Assembly (NCBI RefSeq): GCF_043641665.1
Contig: NC_092189.1
Span: forward strand, 11,432,333-11,496,332
From: Enoplosus armatus
Taxonomy: Eukaryota > Chordata > Actinopteri > Centrarchiformes > Enoplosidae
Direction of reading: 5' to 3'
Length of the DNA stretch: 64,000 nucleotides
The position numbers and the translations under genes are program-made. Positions 37,332-48,439 of this stretch are shown here, one piece after another. Below the pieces are notes generated by a model. That model was not told the origin of the DNA. It saw nothing but the letters and a program-made list of their open reading frames with translations, and did no database searches. Position 1 is the stretch's first letter, and each line of letters starts with the position of its first letter.

Positions 37332-40300
37332 CAGTCTGTGGACCTGTTGGCTCCTGACCTGCCTACATACATAATTCATCTCACCATTGTGTCGACAAGG
37401 ATAGACTAGAGGATTTTTAAAGTTTTTTTTTGTCACACCAAAGCATAGAAGTTGATAAAAGTTTTAACGAGACAAGATGTACTGCGTGTACTTAGATATT
37501 AATGGGGCAATGCAACTGTTATTCCTGTATGTAGGAGATAAAAGTTGTGGAAGACGGAAGCAGATGGTCAAAACAGCTAAAATTAATTGTGCTTAACTGT
37601 AATTAAAACATGATTTCTCTTTGCTGGGGACGCCCTTAATCCCTTCAGTGGCCCCAAATGGTCTCTAGACCAGGTGAATGCTTAGCATGCATGAAAAACA
37701 GCATGCAAGTACACCATCGAATCTTCTTCAGGGGCCCCTTGCCTTTAACACCTGGAAATCTCCATACAAACTGAGGCACTATTCCCATGTGGATGCACCG
37801 CGCCATCTGTTGTACTGTGAATCAATGACACACTGATCACTAGAGAGAGAGTCAGGGACAGAGAGGTGGTAGTGGAGGCACACAGTATAGATATATAGAT
37901 TTCATTAGGAATAATTCATTATTTTATAACTTGTGTCACAGATTCGTACATGAAACAAAGTAAAATATTGTCTTGTCAAGTAGATTGTGTTGAAAAATAT
38001 CTATATTTCTTTCTTCTATATCTTTCCTTCAATGGTTCTTCATTACATTCAATTGTTAAACTACATAAACTATTTAACTAATCTCATCCTATATAAATGA
38101 TTTTATATGAGTATTTATACTTAAACTGAAGGCATTGTACAACATGCTGTCATGTCATGTCAAAAAAGCAAAGCTGAATTTAGATAGATAGAATAGGTCT
38201 GTAGGGATATTGAGGGGGAACACATTGTAAACCATATAACAAACCTAACCTATGTTTATCATATGGGCTACACATATTTGCTTACCTACAAGCTACCTGT
38301 TAAAACATGCCTGATGTGCCTACTTGGTCCTTTCCTCCTGATGTCTCCATACAAGCGTAGACTTGTATTGTACAATTCACTTCTCATGTAAGTGAACCGC
38401 GAGCTGAAAGTGTGGAAGAGAAGAATGAATAAGAGAAAAGTAAGTTGTCAGCATTGTTTTGGCTTTCGCTAATACACCTAGAAAACAAAAATAGAGGAGA
38501 ATGGTCAAATTTAGCTGATGTTAACAGCTATTAATGCTACTTAATTGCTTGGCAAATGGTGGTCTTAGGTGTTTTGATGAAAGGAGCCCTCAGCTTTGCC
38601 CTCCTTACTGTTAACGTTCCTTTATGACAGAACAGAAGGCAGTGACAGTTTTAGAACATTGTGATGTCATAATGGGATACGTTGCATTCTCTTCTGTAAA
38701 TGCGACTCTAACGTTAGAACTGCAGTTAAGCAGCGTTCTGTCCCCAGTTATCCGTTTCTCCAGGTCTGTGTAACTTGTGCCAATAACTTTGGTTTTATTC
38801 ATGTTTTTTTCTGTCTTTTGCTCACTAGCTGCTTCCAGAAGATCCTCTCTCTGCTCCCTGTCCTGCGCCTTTTCTTGAGCAGAGAAACTGTGGTCTCCGG
38901 TAACGTTAAGGACAGATTCAGAGATGTGAGTTTTAACAACCCAAGTACAGCAGACCCTCTAAGTAGGGTTGGGTAATATGGCCACAAATGAAATGTGTTT
39001 CTTTTTTATTAGGCTTATTACTGATTTACCATTTAGCCTTGATTTGATGAAGAGAGAAATGATTGATGTACAGCGTATACTTTTATCATTAAGACCAATT
39101 TCTACCAAACAGGTGTGGAAGAATGATAACAGAAGTGCACCACTTGCAAGATAATTTGGAATCATCTTTAAATTTTCTTTCTTCAGTAGGCTTTATCAGA
39201 CAAAACAAAAGTTTGATCAAATAAACATGTAATGTAAAGCACTGCAGGAATAACACAAAGGCTGTAATTATTATCCAAAGTATATTGTCAGGTGAGTTGA
39301 GATCTCTCCCTCCTCTAACAGCACAAAAAGCCTGTTTATGATAAAGACTCACACACAAACTCTTTCCATCAAAAGGCGTAAGGGACACTCTCCTTATAAC
39401 TGTGGGCGTAAGGTGATTTCCTACTGCATAAGAATGGTAATAGAGCAACACACAGAGCATGTAACCATAAAACAAGTATATGAGATGATTAAGCACTAGC
39501 CGTTGTATCAAAGAAAAAAACATGATGGTAATGATTTACTAATATGACTGTATGTTAACTGATTTACTGACTGATTGTATTGTTGAAGTTATAAAAGTAT
39601 AAAAGTATAAAAACAAGAAATTGACCTTATGGGTGAAAAGGAATGGATCAGAATCTCAAGTTTATCATGAGCTGTGACCAAAGTATTATGCTGAGCTGTA
39701 CATGATTTCGTCCGGTTGAAGTCTGGGAGGTAGTAAAAAGGGGAAGTCCAGTAACTGTGTAAGCACACGCACATTTACACACCAATTGGCCAAAGTGACT
39801 GTAACACACACACACCAATACACATAGAATGTTCTAGAAACAACTACTTAAAAGTAGTTCTATATGTAGGCCTATATACAATAGGGCACCTTTAACCTTT
39901 TACATTCACCGACACAAAACACGCAAAGAAATTCCATTAATTCGTTTTTGTGTCATTTTAAAAGCACATTTATTTTTTGGGCCTAATCATCCAGCCTAAA
40001 ACACACAAACACAGTGATAGCAGCAGAGCAGCAATGTCCAAGATTAAAGCTATCTATGAGTTGTTCTGATGTACTGCCATGCAGGATTTTTGGTGCATGC
40101 TTAGATTTCACACAAGATGCAGGACCATAAACTAGAATCAATGAGATACAAAGAGTTGCATTAAATCTGGTCACAGTGCCTGTAATTTATAATCGTGGCA
40201 AGTTCAGTTTGTCCCAGGGGACCTTGCCTGTAACTACATTATTAGTGAATCACATTAGAAGTCTCAAGACAGGAAACTCATCACGGTATCCTGTAGTCAG

Positions 40301-40582
40301 TGAAGTGATGCTGCCAGTACTGAACAGTTATGGCTAGAGTCTGTAAACGCTCACTCCTTCCTAACTCACCGATTAACCAACTGTTCCCTCACACATGCCA
40401 AAGTTTTAGCGTAACTGAATTAGAAACAAACATGCATATTAAAAGTTTACACTTTTACAGCTGAGTACTGACCCCATAAACTTAAGGCTCTAGTCAAGTA
40501 CAGCTTTCAGGTAGGGGACAGTCTTATTATGGCTGCCTGCTGTGCTGTTAGCAGCAGAGTGAAATGGGTCAATCTGTCACAG

Positions 40583-40605
40583 CTCATGCATGAGCCTAAA
40601 AATAG
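40583..40605. promoter_or_regulatory. 12-bp palindrome abutting a MEF2 consensus
   Basis: CTCATGCATGAG (perfect palindrome, 40583-40594) is followed one base later by CTAAAAATAG (40596-40605), a perfect MEF2 site (YTAWWWWTAR). Motif evidence only. Confidence 0.3.
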
Positions 40606-41801
40606 GTAAATGTCCCTGGTAAGAGAAGCTGGCACTGCTCATGGCTGAGCTTTTTTTTGTGCAATGTAATTATAGATGCTCTTCTGTGAGAGAAGGGTGT
40701 TTTTGCTCATTTTAGAAAGGAGATTCTTCTTCAGAAATATGTGTTGGAGTTGTGATTACTATGTAGTCTCTGTCTGCCTACTTCTGAGAAACCAGATTTG
40801 GACCAAATGGACCGCAGTCTCCTCGCCTCTCCTGCTTTTTCAGCATCTTTTGTATGAGGAAGTGGTAACAGAAAGCTTGTTGTTGCTGAACAAGTACAAC
40901 TGATTTGATCCTCAAGAGGTGGAAAAGATCTTTTGTTGTTATTTCTTCATACACGCCCTCTACCGCTTGTCCTTTTACCTCCGCTTCTCTCTCTCTGAGT
41001 CTCCTTGTGCTGATAGACAGATCTCTGATTTCTCTGCTTTTTTTAAGTTGTAATGCAACAATACAACATTTATGAAAAGAAAGAAGATTCAGCACTTGTT
41101 TGTGTCTGTACAGTTTCCTGTTGTTTGAATAAGTCTCTGTCTAGGCTGAATCACATCTTTTATTGTCTATTTTACAAACTTTTTACTTTTTGTGACTCCC
41201 AGATCTACCGGGTTTTGTCTTATCTGAGCTTTTTCTCTAGAGCACAGCTAGCTCGTCCCTCTGGGATGTACGACCAGCCAGTCACACACCACAACACACA
41301 CATACAGCTTCTCCCTCTTATTGGGATCTTGAGTTGTTTTACTCCTTGGCTCAGCATCTACTGTACAATTCTGTTGTATCTCTATCCTGTTTCCCATTCC
41401 TTTCCTTCTTTCCTCATCTCTTCTTCCATCTCTTTCGTCCTCTAAATCTCACGGCTCTTCCATCGCTTGTCTCATGCTTCACTAATCACTGATGAATCAT
41501 ATAGCCTTGTTCTCTCTCACTCTTCCTCTCTGTCTCTTCTGCTCTTTTCTCCCAAATGACCCTCGCTGTCTTTTTCTGTTGTCAACCTCTGTCTCTCCAT
41601 CTCATTAATCTTATTCTGCGCCTCCATTTGTTCTGTTTCCTGTCTTTCCTTCTTTTTTTGTTTTTTCACACGTGTGTCGACTGTGATAAGTGAGTACGAT
41701 TCTCAGGTGCTTGGATAAGTATTTCTGGGCAGTTTCAACTGTGTGTGTTTCTGTGGTGTGATACCTTTTTGAGCAGACCGGTGGAAGAGCCTCACATCTC
41801 A

Positions 41802-41805
41802 ACAC

Positions 41806-41848
<43 letters not shown>
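41802..41848. repeat. (CA)n microsatellite
   Basis: CA run with one CG interruption near 41809. Confidence 0.95.
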
Positions 41849-41852
<4 letters not shown>

Positions 41853-43111
41853 CAGTTAACCACCCTGAGGTTCCTGGGATTAAAACATTTTTACGCCATA
41901 TGTATCAGAGAAATTACCTAGCCTCAGACCTTTATTAGAGCCTTGACTTAATCTTTGCGTGTGTGTAGAAGGGGGATTTTAAAGCATGTTTAAATGACTA
42001 AACCTCTTGGTATTTTCAGGTTTTCCAAGTGTAGACCTTAATGTGTGTGAGTGTTTAAAGGTTATACTCAGAACTGCCCCTGTAGACTGGAGCTACGGTA
42101 GAATCACTCACTAGCACACATTTCTTTTACACACTCCTCTGAAGTGGTAATGGCTTTCAAAATCAGGCCGGCTTTCAGAATATAGAGGACCAATTCAACA
42201 GGCTTCCTACTTGGGATACATACTTTAATCAATTTCCTTAATTAGTCGTTGGCCAACAAGTTTTAAAAGAGAGTAAATCTCTCATGTAATTAACAAAATG
42301 TTTGTTTTTTTAAAGCTAATCAGACATTTTATTTTCTTACCTGAAGACGTTATGTTTTTAATAATGAGGGTTCTGAAAAACAGTATTGTTTAGGAACCAG
42401 TATCAAAAAGCTTTGAAGAAACCTAACCATGCCATTGTCCATTGTGTTTTATTGTCAATATAGTGTCATCATTGTATCTCCGTGCTGTTTATCAGCTCTG
42501 ATCTGCAGACATCATATGTCAGTGCCATGGACAGCTCCATGGCTCCAGTCTTGATACAGAATAGTTTGACAGACTGATGGGTGGTGTTTGTCTGTTGCTT
42601 CAGTTTGGCATTCATTGACAAGCTAATGAAAAAAAAATTGGCACACGTTTCATTTTCACTGTTAACCTGTTAGAACCCTCTCAGCAAAACACATCAAATG
42701 AGTTTGCTGATTTCAGTATTAATATCCAGCATTTTCTCACTGCTCACCCTAACCTTTTTAATCAGAGTTAATGGCCCCTCCCCCACTTAAATGGCACTCT
42801 ATGATGTGGTAACATCTGGCTGGACGTCATGTTTCTGGCCGACCTTCCAGCCCTCTACGTTTTTTATATGTGTGTGTGAGACAGACAGAGTTGCTGATAA
42901 CTGATCTGGAGCTGAAACAGATGGTGTTTGATCCCCTGGTCGTATAAACCCATTTGATGTCGGTTTTATAGAAATGTATCAAAGAGAAGCCACAGTTTAA
43001 AGGTCATTAAATATCAAAATCTGTGTCCTCGGAGCTATTATGTTCATCATCTATCCATTCAATTTTGATTGATTAAAGGGGCTAGAAATTAACCAAGAAA
43101 TGGTGCTCAAA
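41849..43111. other. No gene seen
   Basis: AT-rich unique-looking sequence. Confidence 0.4.
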
Positions 43112-43610
43112 GGATAGGTTCACCTTTTTTGAGGTATTAAAACAATAGTCAGGTGCCCATATGAACACTGAGAAAGGTTTTGCTTCCTCCTTTCTGTTCT
43201 TACTGGACATTAAAAGATCCCTTCCTGATGTGCTTTCAATGGCAGAGATGGGGGACAAAATCTACAGTCCACAGTTTACATGAAGTTAATATCAGGCATT
43301 AGCAGTCTGAGTTAATCAAATCAAGTGGATTTCTTCCAAAGTTATAGTCTTGTTAGTACAAAATTCCCTCTTTGTGTTTGCCTGGACAGTCTTTCCTTCC
43401 TGGGGTAGGGAACTATACTGAAAAGGACAGTAACTTTGGAAGATATCCACTTGATTTGACTAACCCAGACTGCTGAAGCCTCAAACTAGCATCAGATAGA
43501 CTTTGGAGTTTACACAGAATGAAGACTATAGATTTTGTCCTCCATCACTTACATTGAAACTGCTTTGGGAACGGATCTCTTAGTGACGGTCAAAGAGAGG
43601 CAGGAAAGGG
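43112..43610. mobile_element. Palindromic MITE-like element (GGATAGGTTCACC family)
   Basis: The left arm starts GGATAGGTTCACC. AACTTTGGAAGA, ATCCACTTGATTTGA and CAGACTGCT in the right arm (43430-43480) are the reverse complement of 43306-43350 in the left arm, and further pairing (gattttgtc..ccatc; ttacattgaaa..ggatct) extends outward. The two arms thus form a long imperfect palindrome around about 43390. The right arm is cut short near 43610, before the expected CCTATCC end. From memory this is a widespread percomorph non-autonomous DNA element, probably hAT-related. No coding capacity. Confidence 0.75.
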
Positions 43611-43685
43611 TGGAAAGGACTCAGCCACAGTATATAATGAGCGCTCTACCACCCTTTAATGTAATCAGACGTAAAGGAACTAATT

Positions 43686-43687
<2 letters not shown>

Positions 43688-43759
<72 letters not shown>
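43688..43759. repeat. (GT)36 microsatellite
   Basis: Perfect 72-base run, followed by (GT)n(GA)n at 43764-43780. Confidence 0.97.
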
Positions 43760-43760
<1 letters not shown>

Positions 43761-43868
43761 AATGTGTGTGAGAGAGAGAGACTGGAAGGTAGATAATTAA
43801 TGAGGCTGGAAAACATTTCTCTCGCCAAACAAGGGCAGAGACTGCAGATACCTGACACTGCAGTTTTG

Positions 43869-43869
<1 letters not shown>

Positions 43870-43932
<63 letters not shown>

Positions 43933-43942
43933 GTGTGTGTGT
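43870..43942. repeat. (GT)n microsatellite
   Basis: 73 bases with two AT interruptions near 43921-43927. It is the second long GT tract within 260 bases. Confidence 0.97.
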
Positions 43943-44452
43943 TTCAGTGGTAAATGGCTGTTCAGTGGTATGGGGAGCAGCTCAAAGAAGATAAAATATT
44001 TAAAGGGACGGTTGATCTGCTTTCTTCGTGTATGTGCCTGTCTGCATTTATTTGTTAAAGTAGTGTTTTTTCATTTCTACAGTAATGGTGAGTAAACCTC
44101 CAGGAGAGCAGCACTGCTTCTTCCTCACTTCCACGTGTTAGTCTTGTGGATGTAAAAGTAGCAACTGTCTTCGTGTGCTTCCATATTGGTAGATTCTTCA
44201 CAGAGGGAACCTGTGGCTTTTCCCTTTGACATCCCATTGATTCTGCTAATCAATAGAAGCACTAGAAGCATCTTCGAGAGAAGTAACACTTTGCAGCTCT
44301 TTTGGGTAGTTTATGCCTCTCATTGCTGTTTTTGATGCTCATTTTCTGATTGGAAAACTTTGTAAATATGCTCTCAGGTTATGTTTATCTATCTCTATAA
44401 ATGTATTTTTCATGTTCTGACATGTAAAGGTTTGTGTGGTTGCAGCAGAAAG
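43943..44452. other. No gene seen
   Basis: Unique-looking sequence between simple repeats. Confidence 0.4.
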
Positions 44453-44522
44453 TGAATCAGAATCAGAATCAGAATCAGAAATTGTACTTTTTTTTTTTTT
44501 TTTTTTTTTTCAGAATCAGAAA
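44453..44522. repeat. (TCAGAA)n tandem split by poly-T (T23)
   Basis: GAATCA units repeat from 44455 to 44480, then attgtac and T23 (44488-44510), then cagaatcagaaata again. The tcagaatcagaa motif is common at the edges of fish interspersed repeats, but no body is attached. Confidence 0.85.
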
Positions 44523-44854
44523 TAAACTCTAAGTGTATTAGAGTTGTAATTCTGTCAGCTCACCTGCAGTCTCGAGGGAAAAGGTTTCACTTCCTGTGGC
44601 ACAGGATATCCATCACCTTGTCACGATGATTCAAAGGTCACCTAGGCAACCAGGTGGGCGGGGTCATTGTGTCACTCTGCCTTCCATTGGACAGCTGGCC
44701 GGTAGTCTGATTGATGGACAGCAGTGGTCCAGAGTTTCTTCTACCTCGCAGATTGATGAGTGGTTTATTTTTTCACAAGGACACACACAAGACGGATCTG
44801 TTTGCAAAATGGACAGGGCTGTATCTTTTCTGGAGGATATACACATACAGTGAG
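44523..44854. other. No gene seen
   Basis: Unique-looking sequence with no recognised element. Confidence 0.35.
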
Positions 44855-44874
44855 GGTGTGTGTGTGTGTGTGTG
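44855..44874. repeat. (GT)10 microsatellite
   Basis: Perfect 20-base run. Confidence 0.95.
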
Positions 44875-47628
44875 CTCCATAATGGCAGAAAGAGCATTAA
44901 TGATCATAGATTTTACTTTGGTTTGATTTCACTTATGTATCTTTCACCTTAATTTAATGTTAACGCCTGTTGTCTCTGCATAGTTTGATTCTAAATTAAT
45001 TATTTGTTTAATCTCTCTAAAATTTGTAACATGAGATCTTAATGTTTTCACGTTTTAACTGGTACTCTCCACTCTCACATTGTGGCAGATATTTTGGTCT
45101 AATGTGTTTTGAATGTTGCCTCTTGCGTTGCTTCTGGATTAGTGCAGATTTGTACTGGTGCACTGTAACTGAATTTACTTGACCAATTATCATTTCATTA
45201 TAATTAACATTCATTGATCAAATTAATTATGTAAAATCCATGGAGTATGAACACACAACCTTGGTTACTACTCTACATGAGAAGGAATGAGCTGTGGCTC
45301 TTCTTCTATGCACATTTTCCAATCACAGGGTGTTATTCTGTTTGATTCTACAACTGCATCATGATTTACTGGGTCAGTCGCTCACCAGAGCATTATGTTT
45401 AGTAAAAAGTCCATATCTTATTATGCAGCTCTTTAAAGTTAGTGTTCTCATAAAAACTGAAATGGAAAAGCAGTTTTTCACATTGGAGCAATGGGTGCTT
45501 TCCTTCATCACCTTCCCATTGAAGCAGGCACATTTTTGCCAGTAACACTGAACTATAATTTCAAGTCAATGGCCTAGTGCACTACAAATCACAGAGTTTA
45601 TGCAGCCATATGTTATAGATTGTAGGTGCCACATCACATCCTGTGCGACAAAATTATCTCAACTCAAAGGTCCCCCTTTGTAGCTTTTTCCTGAGGTTTC
45701 AACCACATCTTATCAGAGACCATCCTTCAATGGAGATGGGTTGCGACCACTTGTTATCACATGAGAGTGGTTCCACACTTAGATCACTTGATTTCACCTG
45801 AGCCAGCTCCATTCGCTAATGAAGCTCAGATAAAGGATGTAATTGGACTGTTGCGTTGAGATCATATTGTCTTACCAAGGCCTGTTGGAAGAATATCTGG
45901 ATTTGGAGAGAGACACGCAGGAAAGCTTGAAGGCAATACTAAATAGTTATGTTTGCTTTATATGTGTTGGAGGACTTTGTTTGAGTGTAGACAGTGACGG
46001 CTCCATTATTTCTATCATCCATTAAGAGCCAGCTAAGTCATTAGTGCTAGAAATGAGTCCTCCTGCACGTACACAAACAAACACAGCGCTGATCTCGGGC
46101 CTCAAACAGAGTGCCAATCATCAGCCATGTGAAGTTTGTAGTGAATGGTAATCAAACTGTGAGAGGCAGATAGACTGATGTCTGTGGTCTGTCCTGTGTG
46201 TGTATTCTCGTTGCGTCGTTACCACAGTGGATTAAACTAATTACATTTTAGAGAGAAGAAGCCTGTTTCTAGTTTCCCTCCAATATCTCACCGCTATAGA
46301 GGACATCTTACACTTCATCGTGTCTTCTCCTTTGTTTTCTCAACTGTCACCATGTCAAGTTTGTAAATGTTTCCTCAACTATTCAGCTGCTCTTCCTTTC
46401 CCTACCTCCTAGTTTTCTATGGACAAAAGATGTGCCTGATTACAGATTACACGGTTTTCTCTGCCTCAACATGGAGGGCAGCAACAGCTTGGGCAAAGGC
46501 GTTGCTTACCTTGTTTATGAGGATTGATCGCCTACTCCAATAAGAACCTGCAGCTGTACCCTGTATTTTCTTTTCTTTTTTCAATGACCATTTTAGATTT
46601 TTCAGGTTGCTTTTTTTCCCAAAAGTTGAAATCCATCATGTTCTTTTTCAATTAGTATGTTGTTTTTTATCTGAAAGAGTGTGGTGTAACCCTAAAAGAG
46701 GCACACTTACCTTGTATGATAACACTCTTTATACTATTAACTAATAACAAATAACCTGTTAATAAGGTAAGTCTGGTTGACAATGCCGAAGTAGTCGAAT
46801 TTAACCACGTTAGTAAATCATTCGTTAAACATAGTAGCCAACTTCACGAACATTACATGAAGTGCTCTTTCATCTTTGAGTAAGTTTTAATGTGTAGAAA
46901 GTTACAGATGGCAGCTTGAAGAACAAACGTCTGTAGTGTCAGTCTGTGTGGGTGCAGGTTGTTGGACAACTGCTTCAAGTATGAATGAACTCGCGCCTTC
47001 CACCACACAAGCAGATCCTCATTAGTTGGAGATTTTTCTGTTTAGACAAAGCCGAGTCAAGACAACATTCTCAGTTAAAATGACAAGAGTTGACCAAGAC
47101 AACGCTTAAATTTAGAGGACTAATTGGTTGACCTTTCCTATCTCTTGACCTCGTCTGATGACATCATAGAATTAGCATCGCTCGATGTATTTACCACACG
47201 CTCACTTTGTTTACTTTCTCTTTTATCTTACATCAAAGTATGTGTCTTCAAGAAGTACATTCCATAGTACATTCACACACGCAGTCAGACTCACACACAC
47301 ATGCATACAGGTGCAGGTAGGGGCTACGTGCATTCATGCAGGCTCAAGTGCACAGGTGGCATTTTGAATTGCTGTGTAATTGCATTTCTGAACTCAAGCT
47401 TGCAGCTTAGCCAAGCATTCATGTTCACAGTCAGAATATACACACACGCATACAAATTTATGACTGAGACCTGAATTGGTTTTCTAGACTGTAGACCCTT
47501 CCTCCTGGACCCTCATCTTCCTCCTTATCAACAACAATACGGCACTTAACTGGCTTAAGTTGTAAATCTCTCAACTCTAAGCAGGAGAGGGAGGATCACC
47601 CGGGGCTAGGAGTCAGAAGAGAAGGGAG

Positions 47629-47629
<1 letters not shown>
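44875..47629. other. No gene seen
   Basis: Unique-looking sequence. Frames under 85 codons, none with a recognisable domain. No repeat family recognised. Confidence 0.4.

Positions 47630-47653
<24 letters not shown>
47630..47653. repeat. (GT)12 microsatellite
   Basis: GT run ending in gcgcgc, a Z-DNA-prone alternation. Confidence 0.95.
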
Positions 47654-47661
<8 letters not shown>

Positions 47662-47861
47662 GGCTGGCAGACAGTGCAGTATACTGATAAGCAGGGTAGA
47701 GCCTATTAGCAGTTTGGCCTGCAGCCTGAATGTCACTGGTGATTTTTTTTTCTCTCTGGTCAGAAACATTGTTATTGTTTCAGAGCCAGTGGGATGTGGG
47801 ATGGTTTCCATCATGGAGTTCCTGTTGAATTTATTTTGGAAGAATCCATTTTGAATGAAAA

Positions 47862-47862
<1 letters not shown>

Positions 47863-47914
<52 letters not shown>

Positions 47915-47921
47915 TGTGTGT
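47863..47921. repeat. (TG)n microsatellite
   Basis: 59-base run with one GGG interruption near 47911. Confidence 0.97.
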
Positions 47922-48010
47922 CAATGTTAGCTATAGCGATGCCTCATCTAAGTGTAGATTTGCTTAATAATAAGCCATATTAAGGACCACTGTGCTCACA
48001 CTTCAATAGT

Positions 48011-48141
48011 TCAACACTTTGGGAAATATACGCCTGTTCCAGTAATGCCAAGAGTCAGAGAAGATTGATACCGTTGCCTGCCAACCTTATGGTGATGACA
48101 AAACTCCAGCAAGTGAGCAAGAACTAGTCCATCACATAACC

Positions 48142-48172
<31 letters not shown>

Positions 48173-48439
48173 ACACACACACTATAAAGCAACAACTTAT
48201 TGTTTTTGGTTTTTGTATGGATTAAACAAACAAGATATAATGTGTCAGTAAATGGGCTTAAGAGGTGCCTATAGGCTGATTTTGTTTTCTTTCTTCTGTT
48301 ACTTTCCAGTGTTTATGCTATTAAGCTAATCATCTCTAGGCTCTATCTTCATATTTAGCATTCAGACATGAGATTTATATTAATCTTCTCATGAGTCTCT
48401 CGGCATAAAAAGCAAATGAGCGTATTTACCAAAATGTTA
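48011..48439. mobile_element. Palindromic MITE-like element (CACTTTGGGAAATA family) with poly-C/(CA)n core
   Basis: The left end AACACTTTGGGAAATA pairs with the reverse complement of the right end (AACATTTTGGTAAATA, 14 of 16). Inward, agagtcagagaagattgata pairs with the right-hand tattaatcttctcatgagtc region. The right arm (tttttgtatggattaaacaa, ACAAGATATAATGTGTCAGT, AGAGGTGCCTATAGGCTGAT, ttccagtgtttatgctatta) is the familiar percomorph element consensus. The left arm has lost most of its matching sequence: it jumps from agattgatacc to the central gttgcctg/atggtgatgac part, then cacataac. A C19 run plus (CA)12 has expanded at the centre (48140-48182). No ORF. Confidence 0.8.
48140..48182. repeat. 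Compound (C)19(CA)12
   Basis: Lies inside the palindromic element immediately after cacataac, a point where the family consensus has a short C run; this is expansion of a pre-existing C tract. Confidence 0.9.

Larger units (their letters stand above)
37182..41801. other. No gene; contains RE1-like, CTCF-like and MEF2 motifs
   Basis: ACAACAGATGGCG on the reverse strand at 37801-37813 fits 11 of 13 CTCF core positions. 38962 begins agggttgggtaatatggcc, reminiscent of the start of a dispersed fish repeat that cannot be followed further. 41370-41640 is pyrimidine-rich. Frames at 39089-39523 and 41053-41445 show no domains. Confidence 0.4.

Noticed and set aside
38962..39000. agggttgggtaatatggcc as the start of a known dispersed element
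   Set aside because: Similarity to the common gggctgggcgatatggcc motif stops after about 20 bases; no body or far end found.
39089..39523. 144-codon hydrophobic minus frame
   Set aside because: AT-rich sequence giving Leu/Ile/Phe/Tyr-rich translation; no transmembrane-protein family or splice signals recognised.
41053..41445. 130-codon + frame
   Set aside because: Extends into a pyrimidine-rich stretch (Ser/Leu/Phe-rich tail); no homology recognised.
43535..44095. Cys/Val repeat frames
   Set aside because: Translations of (GT)n microsatellites.
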